From: Amycolatopsis camponoti
Lineage (GTDB): Bacteria; Actinomycetota; Actinomycetes; Mycobacteriales; Pseudonocardiaceae
Direction: 5' to 3'
Length of the DNA: 64,000 nucleotides
Assembly: GCF_902497555.1 (NCBI RefSeq)
Contig: NZ_CABVGP010000002.1
Span: 3,174,501 to 3,238,500 of the forward strand
Below are positions 10,901 through 19,571 of the stretch, piece after piece; the stretch's first letter is position 1, and each line of letters opens with the position of its first letter. The translations under genes were made by a program, and so were the position numbers. The notes under the pieces were generated by a model. It was not told the origin of the DNA. It searched no databases and worked only from the letters and a program-made list of their open reading frames with translations.

Positions 10901-13900
10901 AGCTGGACCCCGACCTGCGGGCCGGACTAGAACGGCTCGCCGCCGACGCCGGGGTCAGCGTGTTCATGGTGCTGCAGGCCGGGCTCGCCACGCTGCTCGC
11001 GAAACTGGGCGCCGGGGAGGACATCCCGCTGGGCACCCCGGTCGCCGGGCGCACCGACGACGCGCTGGACGACTTGGTCGGCGTCTTCCTCAACACCCTC
11101 GTGCTGCGCACCGACCTCGCCGGCGACCCGACCGTCACCGAGCTGCTCGCCCGGATCCGCGCGACCGACCTGGCCGCCTACGCCCACCAGGACCTGCCGT
11201 TCGAGCGGCTGGTCGACGTCCTCAACCCGGCCCGCTCGCAGGCCAGGACGCCGCTGTTCGGCGTGCTGCTGGTGCTGCACAACAACGCCGGGGCGAGCCT
11301 CGAACTGTCCGAAGTGGACGCCGAGGTGCTGCCGGAGGGCACCGGAACCGCGCGCTACGACCTGTCGTTCGAGTTCACCGAGCACGACGGCGGGTTCGGC
11401 GGGTTCGTCGAATACCGCACCGAGCTGTTCGAAGCCGCGACCGTGACGCGGATGGCGCACCGCCTGAGCACCGTGCTGCGGGCGATGGCGACGGACCCGG
11501 GGAAGCGGCTGGGCGCGATCGACGTGCTCGACGCCGGGGAACGCGAGCGGATCCTGGTGGCCCGCAACGACACCCCGCGCGAGCTGTCCCGGACGGCCCT
11601 GTCCGACCGGCTGCGGCAGACCGCCCGGCGGGCCTGGGACACCGTCGCGCTGGTCGCCGGCGACACCGAACTCACCTACGGCGAGCTGGACGCCCGGGCG
11701 AACGGGCTGGCCCGGCGGCTCCTCGAGCACGGCGCCGGTCCGGAGTCGGTGGTGGCGCTGCTCCTGCCGCGCTCGGCGGACCTGGTCGTCGCACTGCTCG
11801 CGGTGCTGCGGACCGGGGCCGCGTACCTGCCGATCGACCCCGGCTACCCGGCCGAGCGGGTCGCCTTCATGCTCGAAGACGCGGCTCCGGCGGTGGTCGT
11901 CACCACCCCGGGCACCGAGACGGGCAGCGCACCGCGAGTGCTGCTCGACGACGCCGTTCCGGCGGAGTCCTACCCCACTCCGCCGGACGGCGTCGTCACC
12001 CGGCCGGAAGACGCCGCGTACATCCTGTACACGTCGGGGTCCACCGGCCGCCCCAAGGGCGTCGTCGTCCCCGCCGGCGCGCTGGCGAACCTGCTGGACG
12101 ACATGGTGACCCGCACCGGGATCACCGCGGCGGACCGCTTCCTGGCCGTCACCACGCCCGGGTTCGACATCGCCAACCTGGAGATCCTGGTGCCGCTGCT
12201 CGCCGGGGCGCGGCTGGTCGTCGCGGCCCGCGACGACGTCGGCGACCCGGCGGCGCTCGGCGCGCTGATCGTCCACACGGGAGCGACGATCATGCAGGCG
12301 ACGCCGACGTTGTGGCAGGAGCTGGCCGAGACCGCGCCGGGCGCACTGAGCGGGCTGCGGGCGCTGATCGGCGGCGAGGCGGTCGGCCGGGCGCTGGCCG
12401 ACCGGCTGGACGAGGTCACCGCGGGCGTCACCAACGTGTACGGCCCCACCGAGACGACGATCTGGTCGACCGCGGCGGACCTGACCGCCGCGCGCGGCCG
12501 CCCGGGCGCGCCGACCATCGGCGTGCCGCTGGCCAACACGCGCGTCTACGTGCTCGACGCCGGGCTGCGGCCGGTGCCGGACGGCGTCCCCGGCGAGCTG
12601 TACATCGCCGGCGCCGGGCTCGCCCGGGGCTACCTCAACCGCCCTGGCCTCACCGCGCAGCGGTTCGTCGCCGACCCGTTCGGCGCGCCGGGCACGCGGA
12701 TGTACCGCACCGGCGACCTCGTGCGCTGGGGCACCGACGGGCAGCTCGACTACGTCGGCCGGACCGACCACCAGGTGAAGCTTCGTGGGTTCCGCATCGA
12801 GCTCGGCGAGATCGAGACCGCGCTCCTGGCCGTGCCGGGGGTCGGCCGGGCGACGGTGCTCGTGCGTGAGGACGTCCCGGGCGACCGGCGGCTGGCCGCG
12901 TACGTCGTCGGCGAAGGCATCGAACCGGCGGACGTGCGCGCCCGGCTGGGCCGGACGCTGCCGGACTACATGGTCCCCGCCGCGGTCGTCGTCCTGGAGC
13001 GGTTCCCGTCGACCGCCAACGGGAAGCTCGACCGCGCGGCGCTGCCCGCGCCGTCGGTCGCGGCCACCGCGGGCCACGACCGGCTGCGGACCCCGGCCGA
13101 AGACCTGCTGTGCACGGCGTTCGCCGAGATCCTCGGCGTGCCGGAGGTCGGCCTGCACGACGACTTCTTCGCCATGGGCGGCCATTCGCTGCTGGCGACG
13201 CGGCTGCTGAGCCGGGTGCGCGAGCGCGTGACCGGCGGCCTCGGCATCCGGGACCTGTTCGACCACCCCACGCCCGCGCGGCTGGCCCGGCGGATCGAGG
13301 CCGGCGCCGGCGGGACGTCCTTCGACGTCCTGCTCCCGCTGCGCCGGGAAGGGACCCGGGAGCCGCTGTTCTGCGTCCACCCGGCCGGCTGCGTCAGCTG
13401 GTCTTACCACGGGCTCGCCGCGCACCTGGCCGACCGGCCGCTGCACGGCCTGCAGGCCCGCGGGATCGTGGACGACGCCACCCTGCCCGCCGACGTCGGC
13501 GCGATGGCGGCCGACTACCTGGCGGAGATCCGGCGGGTCCGGCCGCACGGGCCCTACCACCTGCTGGGCTGGTCGTTCGGCGGCGTGGTCGCGCACGAGA
13601 TCGCCTGCCTGCTGCAGGACGCGGGCGAGGAGGTCGCGCTGCTGGTGAGCCTGGACAGCGCGCCGGGCAGCGACGATCCCCTGCCGGACGACGAGGAGCT
13701 GGCGGCGATCGTGCTGCGGTTCTTCGGCTACGACGGCGACGAGGAACCCGCGCGCGGCCCCGACTTCGCCGGCCTGCGTGAGCTGTTCGCGCGGGAAGCC
13801 AACCCCCTGGGCGAACTGACCGCGGAGCAGCTGAAGCGGTGCTTCGCCGCCTGGCGCAACAACCTGAAGCTGCAGGCGGAGTTCGTGCCGCGCACCTACC

Positions 13901-14097
13901 GCGGCACCCTGCTGCACTTCGCCGCGGCGGCCGAGGCGGACAACCGCACCGCCGCGGCCTGGACGTCCCATGTGGACGGTGCCATCACCGTGACCGGCCT
14001 CGACGCCGGGCACGACGCCATGACCGGAGCCGAGCCGCTGCGGCGGGTCGGCGAGGCGATCGAAAAGTACCTCGCGAACGAAAGGAGCGATCGGTGA
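1960..14097 (+). CDS. Non-ribosomal peptide synthetase, four modules with one vestigial A domain, terminal thioesterase
   Basis: A 4045-residue NRPS. Domain order with rough residues: C1 1-445 (HHVLWDG 138-144), A1 450-960 ([11 protein letters not shown] near 602), T1 (S997), C2 1045-1495 (HHIAADG 1179-1185), an A-domain remnant 1505-1595, T2 (S1653), C3 1695-2150 (HHIAGDG 1834-1840), A3 2155-2660, T3 (S2704), C4 2750-3200 (HHIAADG 2882-2888), A4 3205-3705, T4 (S3743), TE 3795-4040 (GWSFGG, S3872). By alignment with the GrsA pocket positions I read the specificity codes of A1 and A3 as the same string, DIWEVTADDK, with three acidic residues beyond the invariant Asp, suiting a basic substrate such as Dap. 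A4 reads DILQLGVIWK, very close to the glycine code. An N-terminal C domain with no preceding module implies acylation by an externally supplied acyl carrier. It overlaps the MbtH start by GTGA. Predicted product: acyl-Dap-X-Dap-Gly, released by TE. Confidence 0.93.
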   Translation: MSQNASGAALPLSAAQLEVWYAQQLDPGNPIWNIAEYYEIDGPLREDVFTDAVRRAVTEAECLRVRFHAEGDTVRQVVEPLTGSPLTVLDFAAEPDALEWMRADVRRPVDPADPDAALYTMALLRLGEEKHYFYTRAHHVLWDGFSEAVFARRVAVIYTALLEGGDPAEGAFEPLSVLLADEQSYLDSKQAERDREFWAGRLPETPELTTVASRPVVPADGFLRRGATLDATAAAALRALAWEDRAAWPTFVIAAMGAYLQRLTGGPEVVLSLPVTARTTDTTRAIPGMRANVLPLPLAIRPAMTRGELLGHVGKEVRRTLKHQRHRGREVRGLIGLPPTDTRPFGPELNVASFVEQLRFGSCPGRTHNLSTAPNDDLSITVYDTEDGELGVLFDGNPKLYTEADLDRLAHRFLGYLRDLGGWPADRPLGGIDVLDPAERELLARWTGTSGAPEFTGVVERVDAIAAARPDAVAVVDDAGETTYADLGGRAAAIARQLRDRGLAKGDRVGILDGPGSGFIAAMLGVWAAGGAYVPLDTRAPAARTAQLIAESGATAVIAAPGHREAAAALGVDPVVPGGAVAGRLLDAAVPTEADDLAYVLFTSGSTGTPKGAMVTHGGLVNHLQAKVDDLGLRDDDVVVQNAPLSFDISIWQMICALVLGGRVRVVGREVAGDPAALFGVTALETVTILEVVPSLLRAALDSWDDGAPVPALPELRELVVTGEPLPPDLCRRWFSRFAGIPMVNAYGPTECADDVTHALLTAGSPLDGPLVPIGHAVRNTRLYVLGDGLRPVPPGVPGELYVAGHGVGRGYLADPGRTATTFLPDPFQPGSGARMYRTGDVVRHREDGQLEFLRRRDRQVKIRGHRIEIGEVEVALRGLPGVTDAVVVVGTDPAGQKRLVGYVVGDGDPEQWRAATAGRLPAHLVPSVFEALPALPLTPNGKVDLKALPEPRVDTGADVRAPRTANEELVTTAFAEVLDVARVGVDDSFFDLGGHSLLGTRLIGKLRRATGIELSLKDLFGAPKAADLAALLDGPLRPRPPLERAERPARIPLSPAQQRLWFLDRMEGPSGTYNVPAVTRLSGDLDRDALEQAVWDLIARHETLRTVFPDDGGEPRQVVLAPDAARPPLVLVETTEDDLAEDLAEAGAHVFDLATEIPVCPTLFELAEREHVLLVVVHHIAADGWSAAPLARDLSAAYNARKHGQAPDWTPLEVQYADYTSWQTELLGADDDPGSLANEQIEYWRAELVGLTTDLNLPLDRPRPENRTPQGDTLHFPLDAGLHAGVIELARTCGATPFMVVQAALATLLSRIGGSTDIALVSPVAGRTEPVLDPLVGLFLNTVLLRTDLSGDPSFRALLARVRETDLAAYAHQDVPFERLMETVRPARSGGAKTMFEVILTFQNNERPEVAMDGLTGDFALATNGTAKFDLSFDFVEDFGADGTPAGMTLGLEYSTDLFFEDTVRLLGERFLAVLASAVADPGQPLSTVDLLAAGERETLLGDWSKRAAGVPELLAGLPVAVPARPRVYLLDDHLRLVPPGVPGWWYVASARPMTTTDTNPVPLATTLVPSPFGKPGTRMAATGRRGRWSRYGEPEVLEPAQPETPEPEVVGPRSQEPRNPAEETLCRLFAEVLGRESVGIDDNFFECGGHSLLVTKLVGRIEAVLHAGLTIREVFENQTPAQLAARLGDTSTRPALTAGPRPGRVPLSFSQQRLWFLNQFEGPGATYNIPIALRLSGKLDVEAMRAALRDLVERHEVLRTVYPQVDGEGVQLVLAATEAEPDLPVVTTGPDRMDEVLREAARTAFDVTRDVPLRPTLFAVAPDEHVLLLVLHHIAGDGWSAAPLARDLARAYARRLDGLAPDWAALPVQYADYALWQRDLLGDAGDPESLQARQLAYWSEALDGLPGELPLPVDRQRPATSTYRGDIVPFTLDADLHARLDRLAAETGSTVFMVLQAAVAAVLGKYGAGDDIPLGTLVAGRTDAALADLAGFFVNTLVLRVDLAGDPAFRELLGRVRETDLAGYGHQDVPFERLVEVLNPPRVRARHPLFQVAITLHSNETPHVELPGLTLGGELVPTGTADLDLHFEFAEERTDGNACAGVLSLIKYSADLFDRETVQRLADGLVRFLDRALAGPELPLSQVGVLSPAEEHRLLVEWNDTERPLDWTDVVARVREFAGRFPERIAVGDEHGETTYADLVRRANAVTTRLRDAGAATGSLVALLAEPGAGYVAAVLGVLGAGCAYLPLDAAAPVVRNAGLLTESAPVVLLADPSHGVLAAELAGDVPVLTLDGETADGAPLSGDELDLAYVLYTSGSTGRPKGAMVARRGMANHLLAKVEDLGLGERDVVVHNAPVTFDISVWQMLAPLVAGGRVQVTGRESARDPRALFATVAEHGVTVLEIVPSLLAATLDAWEIEGGAPALPDLRLLVVTGEALPPRSCERWLARFPGVPLVNAYGPTECSDDVTHAVLTTAPEGSRTPIGSPLRNTALYVLDDHLRPVPAGVPGELYVGGLGVGRGYLADPVRTAATFVPDPFRPGTGERMYRTGDLVVLRADDRLEFLHRRDDQVKIRGNRIELGEIEAALRAQPEIRDAVVQPHGDELAAYVVLHSALPDDELRGRLARAVPGYMVPGAYVRLETLPLTPNGKVDRKALVPPSTGAAEPGRAPETERERRLQALFAEVLRRDVGVTDDFFAHGGHSLLATRLASRIRTELDAEVSVQDLFDHPTAAGLAGRLDRARTRAALVARPRPGVLPLSFAQQRLWFLSRFEEQSAAYTLSVAVKLTGRVDTEALAAAFDDVVARHESLRTVFPDHDGVPYQEIIEATGLCTAAEVTAGELDDAVRATTRRGFDLAVEPPVRATLLSTGERSHVLVVVLHHIAADGWSFGPLTRDLSHAYAERRAGRVPEWVPLPVQYADFALWQRDLLGAEDDPDSLAARQLDHWRTALAGLPDQLELPTDHPRPAVADGRGDRVYFELDPDLRAGLERLAADAGVSVFMVLQAGLATLLAKLGAGEDIPLGTPVAGRTDDALDDLVGVFLNTLVLRTDLAGDPTVTELLARIRATDLAAYAHQDLPFERLVDVLNPARSQARTPLFGVLLVLHNNAGASLELSEVDAEVLPEGTGTARYDLSFEFTEHDGGFGGFVEYRTELFEAATVTRMAHRLSTVLRAMATDPGKRLGAIDVLDAGERERILVARNDTPRELSRTALSDRLRQTARRAWDTVALVAGDTELTYGELDARANGLARRLLEHGAGPESVVALLLPRSADLVVALLAVLRTGAAYLPIDPGYPAERVAFMLEDAAPAVVVTTPGTETGSAPRVLLDDAVPAESYPTPPDGVVTRPEDAAYILYTSGSTGRPKGVVVPAGALANLLDDMVTRTGITAADRFLAVTTPGFDIANLEILVPLLAGARLVVAARDDVGDPAALGALIVHTGATIMQATPTLWQELAETAPGALSGLRALIGGEAVGRALADRLDEVTAGVTNVYGPTETTIWSTAADLTAARGRPGAPTIGVPLANTRVYVLDAGLRPVPDGVPGELYIAGAGLARGYLNRPGLTAQRFVADPFGAPGTRMYRTGDLVRWGTDGQLDYVGRTDHQVKLRGFRIELGEIETALLAVPGVGRATVLVREDVPGDRRLAAYVVGEGIEPADVRARLGRTLPDYMVPAAVVVLERFPSTANGKLDRAALPAPSVAATAGHDRLRTPAEDLLCTAFAEILGVPEVGLHDDFFAMGGHSLLATRLLSRVRERVTGGLGIRDLFDHPTPARLARRIEAGAGGTSFDVLLPLRREGTREPLFCVHPAGCVSWSYHGLAAHLADRPLHGLQARGIVDDATLPADVGAMAADYLAEIRRVRPHGPYHLLGWSFGGVVAHEIACLLQDAGEEVALLVSLDSAPGSDDPLPDDEELAAIVLRFFGYDGDEEPARGPDFAGLRELFAREANPLGELTAEQLKRCFAAWRNNLKLQAEFVPRTYRGTLLHFAAAAEADNRTAAAWTSHVDGAITVTGLDAGHDAMTGAEPLRRVGEAIEKYLANERSDR
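6472..6745 (+). other. Vestigial adenylation domain inside NRPS module 2
   Basis: After C2 ends in the usual linker (GDWSK, about residue 1504) there is no 500-residue A domain. Instead about 70 residues resemble only its A6-A7 part: [17 protein letters not shown] matches the [17 protein letters not shown] block of A1, and [10 protein letters not shown] sits where intact domains have MYRTGDVV. The ATP-binding A3 loop, the whole A4-A5 substrate pocket and the A10 lysine motif are missing. A Pro/Glu-rich linker follows, then an intact T domain with GGHS. The remnant cannot activate an amino acid, so T2 must be loaded by another A domain or skipped. Confidence 0.88.
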
Positions 14098-14303
14098 CCA
14101 ACCCCTTCGACGACGAGACGGGCACCTTCCACGTGGTCGTCAACGCCGAAGGCCAGCACGCCCTCTGGCCCGTTTTCGCCGACCTGCCCGAAGGGTGGGA
14201 CCGCGTGCACGGCCCGGAGACCCGCGCGGCCTGCCTCGCCTACGTCGAGGAGAACTGGCGGGACCTGCGTCCGCGCAGCCTCGCCGCCAAGCACGCCGAA
14301 TGA
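14094..14303 (+). CDS. MbtH-like NRPS partner protein
   Basis: A 69-aa protein matching the MbtH family along its whole length: NPFDDE near the start, [12 protein letters not shown], a GW pair, CLAYVEENW and DLRPRSL at the end. MbtH proteins bind the N-terminal part of A domains and are needed for folding or activity of many NRPSs. The GTG start at 14094 overlaps the NRPS stop (GTGA), with AAAGGAG 6 nt upstream, so expression is translationally coupled to its likely client, the NRPS. Confidence 0.96.
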   Translation: MTNPFDDETGTFHVVVNAEGQHALWPVFADLPEGWDRVHGPETRAACLAYVEENWRDLRPRSLAAKHAE

Positions 14304-14334
14304 CCCCCGCACCGCGAACGAAGGAAGAACGAAG

Positions 14335-14589
14335 ATGACCAGTACCGAAACCTCCACGCGCACCGCCCGGATCAAGGAGATCGTCTGCGACGTCCTGGAG
14401 ATCGACGAGGACGAGATGACCCCGACCAGCCTCTTCATCGACGACCACGGCGCCGACTCGCTGCTGGCGATCGAGATCCTCGCGTTGCTGGAGAAGGAGT
14501 TCAAGGTGACCATCGAGCAGGCCGAGCTGCCGCGGATGGTGAACCTGACCGCCGTCCACGAAGTGGTCGCAGAGAGCGCGGGCTGGTGA
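14335..14589 (+). CDS. Acyl carrier protein of the type II polyketide synthase
   Basis: An 84-aa discrete ACP. The phosphopantetheine attachment site is S42 in GADSLLAIEIL, and the acidic helix-rich composition suits the family. A GAAGGA ribosome-binding site lies just upstream of the ATG. Its stop overlaps the GTG of the ketosynthase gene (GTGA at 14586), which fixes it as the carrier of the KS/KS-beta/hotdog/KR set that follows. It would hold the growing acyl chain and probably present it to the first condensation domain of the NRPS; the last step is inference. Confidence 0.94.
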   Translation: MTSTETSTRTARIKEIVCDVLEIDEDEMTPTSLFIDDHGADSLLAIEILALLEKEFKVTIEQAELPRMVNLTAVHEVVAESAGW

Positions 14590-15824
14590 CCGGCCACCGG
14601 GTGGTGCTCACCGGGCTCGGCGCGCTGTCGAGCATCGGCCTCGGCGCCACCGAGTTCGCGGCCGGCCTGCGGGCCGGGCGCAGCGGCGCCCGGGACATCA
14701 CCGCGTTCGACACCACCGGCTTCGAGCACTCCCGCGGCTGCGAGGTGCGCGGGTTCGAACCCGGCGACTGGATCCGGAACCTGCCGGTGGAGTCGCTGGG
14801 CCGGGCCACCCGGTTCGCGGTGGCGGCGGCCCGGATGGCCCTGGACGACGCCGGCCTGGCGCCCGAGGACCTGCGGTCCCGGCGCGGGATGGTCGCGGTC
14901 GGCACCACCGACGGCGAGTCGAACGAGCTGGACGAGCTCGCCGCGGCGGGGATCGCCGGCGGGCCGGAGTCGCTGACGCCGCAGCAGGTCCGGCGGGTGC
15001 CGCCGAGCCGGCTCTCCACGGCGATCGCCCGGGAGCTGGAGCTGGGCGACGTCGAGGCGACCACCATCGCCACGGCGTGTTCGGCGGGCAACTACGCGCT
15101 CGGGTACGGCTTCGACGCGGTCAAGGCGGGCGAAGCGGAGTTCGCGCTGTGCGGCGGCGCCGACGCCATCTGCCGCAAGACCTTCGCCGGGTTCTACCGG
15201 CTGGGCACGATCGCGCCGGACAACTGCCGCCCGTTCGACGTCGGCCGCAAGGGCATCCTCACCGGCGAGGGGGCCGGCGTGCTCCTGCTGGAGACGCTGG
15301 ACTCCGCGCTCGCCCGCGGCGCCCGGATCCACGCCGAGGTACTGGGGTACGGCCTGAACTGCGACGCCTACCACCAGGTGGCGCCCAACCAGGACGGCGT
15401 CGCGCAGTGCATGCGGCTGGCCCTCGAGGACGCCGGGCTCGACCCGGCCCAGGTCGACCTCGTCTCCGCGCACGGCACGGGCACGAAGGCCAACGACGTC
15501 ACCGAATGCGGCGCCATCCACGACGTCTTCGGCGCCGACGCCCCGCGCACGGTGTCGCTCAAGTCCATGCTCGGCCACACCATGGGGGCGGCCAGCGCGC
15601 TCGCCGCGATCGCGGGTGCGCTGGCGATCCGCGAAGGCTTCGTGTTCCCGACCATCAACCACGTCGAGACCGACCCGGAGTGCGCGGTCGACTGCGTGCC
15701 CAACCACGCCGTCGACGCCGAGATCGACGTCGTGCAGAACAACGGGATGGCGTTCGGCGGCAACAACGCGAGCGTCGTCCTCGGCCGCTACCCGGCACTG
15801 GCCGGGTCCGGCCGCGCAGCCTAG
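14586..15824 (+). CDS. Beta-ketoacyl-ACP synthase (KS-alpha of a highly reducing type II PKS)
   Basis: A 412-aa FabF-type ketosynthase with a complete catalytic triad: C165 in TACSAGN, H296 in HGTGTKAND and H331 in LGHTMGAAS. It should catalyse decarboxylative condensation of malonyl-ACP with the growing chain. The next gene encodes a catalytically dead homologue, so the two probably form the KS-alpha/KS-beta heterodimer typical of type II PKS, here in the reducing subclass because ketoreductase and dehydratase-like genes are part of the same overlapping gene string. It starts at a GTG that overlaps the ACP stop. A stand-alone fatty-acid FabF is less likely because of the partner. Confidence 0.93.
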   Translation: MTGHRVVLTGLGALSSIGLGATEFAAGLRAGRSGARDITAFDTTGFEHSRGCEVRGFEPGDWIRNLPVESLGRATRFAVAAARMALDDAGLAPEDLRSRRGMVAVGTTDGESNELDELAAAGIAGGPESLTPQQVRRVPPSRLSTAIARELELGDVEATTIATACSAGNYALGYGFDAVKAGEAEFALCGGADAICRKTFAGFYRLGTIAPDNCRPFDVGRKGILTGEGAGVLLLETLDSALARGARIHAEVLGYGLNCDAYHQVAPNQDGVAQCMRLALEDAGLDPAQVDLVSAHGTGTKANDVTECGAIHDVFGADAPRTVSLKSMLGHTMGAASALAAIAGALAIREGFVFPTINHVETDPECAVDCVPNHAVDAEIDVVQNNGMAFGGNNASVVLGRYPALAGSGRAA

Positions 15825-15839
15825 TGAGGGAGTGAGCAG

Positions 15840-16895
15840 ATGAGCGCAACGGCGACCGGCGCGGTGATCACCGCGTGGTCCGCGGTGTCGCCCTTCGGGA
15901 TCGACCGCAAGCATTTCCTGGACGGGCTGCGCACCGGCGAGCCCGCCCGGCACACCGAGCCGGCCGAGGGCGGCGTGCCCGGCGAACGCGGCCACGCCGT
16001 CCCGGACTTCGACGTCCGGGAAGTGCTGGGCCGCAAGGGAACCCGCGCGATGGACCGGGTGACGGCACTGGCGGTCACCGCGGTGGGGCAGGTCTTCGAC
16101 GCCGGGGCCGCGCCCGGCGGCACCGGGCTCGTGCTCGCCACGAGCGGGAGCACGCAGAGCATGATGGACTTCACGCGGTCGTCGCTGCTCGGGGACAAGC
16201 CCTACCACGTCGACCCGGCCCGCATGCCCAACACGGTGATGAACTGCGCCGCGGGCCGCTGCGCGATCTGGTACGGCCTCAACGGGCCGAACGTCACCCT
16301 GGCCAGCGGCCGCGTTTCGGGCTTGTCCGCGTTCCGCTACGCGACCCGGCTGATCGCCCGCGGGCGAGCGGACACGGTGCTGGTCGGTGGGGCCGAGGAG
16401 TGCTCCGGCGACCGGTCGTGGCTCGACTTCCACAGCCGCGACGGCGAACCGGCGCCCCGGCCGCTCGGCGAGGGTGCCTGCATGGTGCTGCTGGAGCGGG
16501 CCGGGTCCGCGGCCGCGGGCCGGCCGCGGGTCCTCGCGATCACCTCCCGGGTCTTCGCGGCCGACGACTCGCGCGCAGCCTTGCGAGACTGCGTGCTCGC
16601 GGCATTGGACGAAGCCGGCGTCGCCCCGGCGGCGGTGGACGTGGTCGTGCCCTCCGGGGCGGGCGGCCGGACCGGCGCGCAGGAGAGCGAAGTCCTGGAC
16701 ACGGTGTTCGGCGCGGGCCGGCGGCTCGACGTCGGCGCGCTGATCGGGGACACCGGTGCCGCCTCGGCGTGCTTCGGGGTGGCGGCCGCGCTCGGCGAGG
16801 CCGAGACGGGCGCGCGGGTCGCGGTGGTGACCTCGGCCGACGCCGATGGTTCCGTCGCCTGCGGTGTCTTCCGGCTGGCGGGGGACGAGCGTTGA
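15840..16895 (+). CDS. Chain-length-factor-like ketosynthase (KS-beta), active-site Cys replaced by Arg
   Basis: A 351-aa thiolase-fold protein related to the preceding KS but shorter and catalytically inactive. Aligned back from the shared VGGAE/CGGAD block, the nucleophile position is R158 within LASGRVSGLSAF, where the KS-alpha has C165. The HGTGT motif is replaced by a VPSGAGG segment. This is the pattern of a chain-length factor, which pairs with KS-alpha and sets chain length; classical aromatic-PKS factors carry Gln at this site, so Arg is unusual. It lies 15 nt after the KS-alpha and its stop overlaps the next start (TTGA). Confidence 0.85.
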   Translation: MSATATGAVITAWSAVSPFGIDRKHFLDGLRTGEPARHTEPAEGGVPGERGHAVPDFDVREVLGRKGTRAMDRVTALAVTAVGQVFDAGAAPGGTGLVLATSGSTQSMMDFTRSSLLGDKPYHVDPARMPNTVMNCAAGRCAIWYGLNGPNVTLASGRVSGLSAFRYATRLIARGRADTVLVGGAEECSGDRSWLDFHSRDGEPAPRPLGEGACMVLLERAGSAAAGRPRVLAITSRVFAADDSRAALRDCVLAALDEAGVAPAAVDVVVPSGAGGRTGAQESEVLDTVFGAGRRLDVGALIGDTGAASACFGVAAALGEAETGARVAVVTSADADGSVACGVFRLAGDER

Positions 16896-17290
16896 CCGGC
16901 TCGGCGAGCCCGGTCCGGGGGACGGTGGAGGTGCTGGAGAGCGGCGCGCACGCGGACGGCGGCTGGCGCTCGAAGGCCCGGTTCGGGGTCCGCGAGATCG
17001 AACCGGTCTTCGCGGGCCACTACCCGGGACTCCCGCTGTTCCCGGGCGTCTGCCTGGTCGAGTGCGTGCATCAAGGCGCGGTCGCGGCCCGGCCGCCGGG
17101 CGCCGGGGACCTGCGGCTGGCGGAACTGGGGTCCGCCCGCTTCGTCTCCGCCGTCGTCCCGGGTGACGTGCTCGAGCTGGCGCTGGACTGGAAGCGGGAG
17201 GACGGCGGCTGGCGCGTCTCGGCGAAGATCGGCACCGCGCGGGGCCGGGCGGCGACCGTCCGGCTGCACTACGCGGAGGACGCGGCGTGA
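16892..17290 (+). CDS. Hotdog-fold 3-hydroxyacyl-ACP dehydratase (FabZ-like)
   Basis: A 132-aa single-hotdog protein. The catalytic helix signature [21 protein letters not shown] is present with H43 and E57 in the spacing of FabZ/FabA dehydratases. It should remove water from 3-hydroxyacyl-ACP after ketoreduction, making the double bonds of a polyene chain. The start is a TTG that overlaps the preceding stop as TTGA, and the stop overlaps the next start as GTGA. It lacks the N-terminal LPHRYP block of FabZ, which is found in the following protein, so the pair may work together. Confidence 0.82.
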   Translation: MTGSASPVRGTVEVLESGAHADGGWRSKARFGVREIEPVFAGHYPGLPLFPGVCLVECVHQGAVAARPPGAGDLRLAELGSARFVSAVVPGDVLELALDWKREDGGWRVSAKIGTARGRAATVRLHYAEDAA

Positions 17291-17775
17291 TCGGCGGCGC
17301 GGGCGTGCGGGAGCTGCTGCCGCACCGGTACCCGATCCTGCTGGTGGACCGGGTCGTCGAGCTGGAACCGGGGGAGCGGGTGGTCACGGTCAAGGCCGTG
17401 ACCGCGAACGAGCCGTGGTACGCGACCCTCGGCGAGGACGTCACCGAGGACCAGCTCGCCTACCCGGACGTGCTGCTCGTCGAGTCCTTCGCGCAGTCGG
17501 CCGGGGTGCTCGGCGTCACCGGCGGCGCGTCCGGCGCCGGGCGGGTGACGCTGATCGGCGCGGTCGCCGGCGTCCGGTTCCACGGCAAGGTGTTCCCCGG
17601 CGACCTGGTGGAGCACCGGCTGCACGTGGTCCGCGTGTTCGACGACAGCGCGATCGTCGCCGGCGAAAGCACGGCGGACGGGCGCCCGGTGCTCAGCGTG
17701 GAGCGCATGACGCTGGCGTTCCGGCCCGAGGCGGACCTGGACACGATCGAGGACAACGGGACGGGAGAGGGATGA
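17287..17775 (+). CDS. FabZ-like hotdog protein lacking the catalytic histidine
   Basis: A 162-aa hotdog protein opening with the FabZ hallmark [14 protein letters not shown] and a NEPWY block. Where FabZ has GHFPG-x-P-x-PG it has instead a longer acidic stretch ending in [13 protein letters not shown], so the glutamate (E66) is kept but the catalytic histidine is gone. It is therefore probably not a dehydratase alone and may be the structural or substrate-binding half of a hetero-oligomer with the preceding H/E-containing hotdog protein, or a modified isomerase. It is overlapped at both ends by its neighbours (GTGA, ATGA), consistent with fixed stoichiometry. Confidence 0.8.
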   Translation: MIGGAGVRELLPHRYPILLVDRVVELEPGERVVTVKAVTANEPWYATLGEDVTEDQLAYPDVLLVESFAQSAGVLGVTGGASGAGRVTLIGAVAGVRFHGKVFPGDLVEHRLHVVRVFDDSAIVAGESTADGRPVLSVERMTLAFRPEADLDTIEDNGTGEG

Positions 17776-18527
17776 GCGAGGAAACGGACGCCGCCCCGCG
17801 GGTGGCCCTGGTCAGCGGCGGGTCGCGGGGGATCGGCGCGGCCGTGGTCCGGCGGCTGGCCGAGGACGGCTGGGACGTCGGGTTCTGCTATCGCTCGGAC
17901 GAACGGGCGGCGACCGAGGTGGAGAAGCTGGCCGGCGAGTCCGGCGTACGCGCCCTGGGGGTGCGCGTCGACGTCGGCAGGCCGGCCGAGGTGCGGGACT
18001 GGGTGGACCGCGTCGAGGGCGAGCTGGGCCCGGTCGGGGTGGTGGTCACCTCGGCCGGGATCACCCGCGACCAGCCCCTCGCCCTGATGACCGACGACCA
18101 GTGGAACGACGTCGTCCACACGAATCTCGACGGCGTTTACCACGTCTGCCGTCCGGCGGTCTTCGCGATGATGAAACGGCGTGCGGGCTGCGTCGTGAAC
18201 CTGTCGTCGGTTTCGGGGGTGTACGGGAACGCGACGCAGACGAACTATTCGGCGAGCAAGGCCGGGATCATCGGGTTCACCAAGGCGCTGGCCAAGGAGG
18301 TCGGCCGGTACGGCATCCGGGCCAACGCCGTGGCGCCGGGGATCATCGACACCGAGATGACGCGGGTGATGACGGAGTCCGCCCGCGAGAAGATGCTGAA
18401 GGCCATTCCGCTGCGGCGGTTCGGAACGGCGGACGAGGTGGCCGACCTGGTTTCCTTCCTCGCTTCGCCGCGCGCGGCCTACGTCACCGGTTCCGTTTTC
18501 CAGATCGACGGTGGAATCACCGTCTGA
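17772..18527 (+). CDS. 3-oxoacyl-ACP reductase (FabG-like ketoreductase)
   Basis: A 251-aa short-chain dehydrogenase. The NADPH loop is GGSRGIG (16-22), the active-site set is S146, Y159 and K163, and the C-terminal [11 protein letters not shown] is typical of FabG. It should reduce 3-ketoacyl-ACP formed by the KS pair. The ATG start overlaps the previous stop as ATGA. Together with ACP, KS, KS-beta and dehydratase genes it completes a reducing type II PKS with no enoyl reductase in the window, so the chain is predicted to keep its double bonds. Confidence 0.92.
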   Translation: MSEETDAAPRVALVSGGSRGIGAAVVRRLAEDGWDVGFCYRSDERAATEVEKLAGESGVRALGVRVDVGRPAEVRDWVDRVEGELGPVGVVVTSAGITRDQPLALMTDDQWNDVVHTNLDGVYHVCRPAVFAMMKRRAGCVVNLSSVSGVYGNATQTNYSASKAGIIGFTKALAKEVGRYGIRANAVAPGIIDTEMTRVMTESAREKMLKAIPLRRFGTADEVADLVSFLASPRAAYVTGSVFQIDGGITV

Positions 18528-18545
18528 GTGCGAAGGAGTCCGTTC

Positions 18546-19277
18546 ATGGCGCGCAGGAACGCGCAACCGCGGTGGTATTTCTCCCTGCGGAGCCCGTATT
18601 CGTGGTTCTGTTACCGGGAACTGCTGGAAACCGAGCCGGCGGTGCTGCACGCCGCGGAGTGGATCCCGGTCTGGGAACCGGATCCGCTCTCGGAGCGGAT
18701 GCTCGCCGAGCGCGGGATCGAGCTGCCGGTGGTGCCGATGTCCCGGGCCAAGAACTTCTACATCCTGCAGGACACCCGGCGGCTCGCGAAGGAACGGGGC
18801 CTGCCGATGATCTGGCCGGTCGACCGGGCACCGGTGTGGGAGGTCGCGCACCTGGCCTACCTCGCGGCGACCGACGAGGGCATGGGGCGTCCGTTCCTCG
18901 ACCGCGTCTGCGCGGCGCGCTGGGAACGCGGGGAAGACATCTCCGACCCGGCGGTGATCGGCGCGATCGCCGCGGGGCTCGGGCTCGACCCGGCCCGCTG
19001 TGCCGGGGCGGCCGGCGACGAGCGGCTGCGGGAGCGGGGGATCGACGTCCTCGCCCGGGTGGCCGACGACGGCGTCTTCGGCGTGCCGATGTTCGTCCTG
19101 GGACGCGAGAAGTTCTGGGGCACCGACCGGCTCGGCCGGTTCCTCGACGCGTGGCGGGCCCGCACCGCCACCACGCCCGCCACCACAACCGCGGAATCGG
19201 GCTCGGATGAGCGGCGGGAATTCGCCGAACTGGCCCGGGCCGTCTCGGATGGTGGACACGCGGGCGGTTGCGGATAG
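18546..19277 (+). CDS. DsbA-family / 2-hydroxychromene-2-carboxylate isomerase-like protein
   Basis: A 243-aa thioredoxin-fold protein of the GST-kappa/HCCA isomerase branch. The characteristic N-terminal FSLRSPYSWF block (SPYS holds the reactive serine in the family) and the C-terminal GVFGVPMFVLGREKFWGTDRL block are both clear, and there is no CxxC, so it is not a disulfide oxidase. Family members catalyse thiol-assisted cis-trans isomerisation. Following directly on the PKS genes it may set double-bond geometry in the acyl chain; that role is inference. The start is the ATG at 18546, with AAGGAG (18533-18538) 7 nt upstream. The C-terminal 30 residues are low-complexity. Confidence 0.8.
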   Translation: MARRNAQPRWYFSLRSPYSWFCYRELLETEPAVLHAAEWIPVWEPDPLSERMLAERGIELPVVPMSRAKNFYILQDTRRLAKERGLPMIWPVDRAPVWEVAHLAYLAATDEGMGRPFLDRVCAARWERGEDISDPAVIGAIAAGLGLDPARCAGAAGDERLRERGIDVLARVADDGVFGVPMFVLGREKFWGTDRLGRFLDAWRARTATTPATTTAESGSDERREFAELARAVSDGGHAGGCG

Positions 19278-19310
19278 CCGAAAGTTGATACGGTGAGCCG
19301 AAAGTTGATA
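19276..19310 (+). promoter_or_regulatory. Tandem direct repeat, 20-bp period
   Basis: Two exact copies of AGCCGAAAGTTGATA at 19276-19290 and 19296-19310, start-to-start 20 bp, about two helical turns. They lie over the stop codon of the isomerase-like gene and upstream of the first LAL regulator. Same-face direct repeats of this kind are typical activator or response-regulator boxes. The binding protein is unknown. Confidence 0.5.
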
Positions 19311-19571
19311 ACCGGACAAAAGCCGGTGCACCGTTCAGCGGTATACGTGCGGGTGGGGTGGTTTACCGGTCGGGTGACCGGAAAGTGAAAGGCGAAAGAA
19401 TTTCAAATACATTTCCTGCCCGTCCGGGACAGGCTTCTTGCCCGTGATTACCCGGCTTCCCCTGAATCGCCCGTGCAGCCCCTTGTCCGCATGACGGCCG
19501 TGTGATTTCTTGGACCTCGATCACGGACTGTCGCAGCGGACCCACCCAGCGGAGCGATCTCCGTCGTCCGG
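19311..19571. other. Non-coding spacer upstream of the LAL regulators
   Basis: About 260 bases with no credible gene. It contains the palindrome CGGTGCACCG (19324-19333), a short AT-richer patch around 19393-19415 (AAAGAATTTCAAATACATTT), unusual for this genome and a reasonable place for a promoter, and an imperfect hairpin with CCTG/CAGG ends at 19415-19433. No confident -35/-10 pair could be assigned. Confidence 0.4.

Noticed and set aside
10927..14013. Further long minus-strand frames opposite the NRPS 3' half
   Set aside because: Same shadow composition and no ribosome-binding site; the opposite strand is fully explained by C4-A4-T4-TE.
1..14097. Siderophore (staphyloferrin B-like) pathway, because of SbnA/SbnB
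   Set aside because: No IucA/IucC-type synthetases or iron-uptake genes are seen; here the Dap enzymes sit directly before an NRPS and are better explained as its precursor supply.
19415..19433. Hairpin CCTG...CAGG as a terminator of the biosynthetic operon
   Set aside because: The stem is interrupted by mismatches and there is no T-tract, so it is too weak to call.
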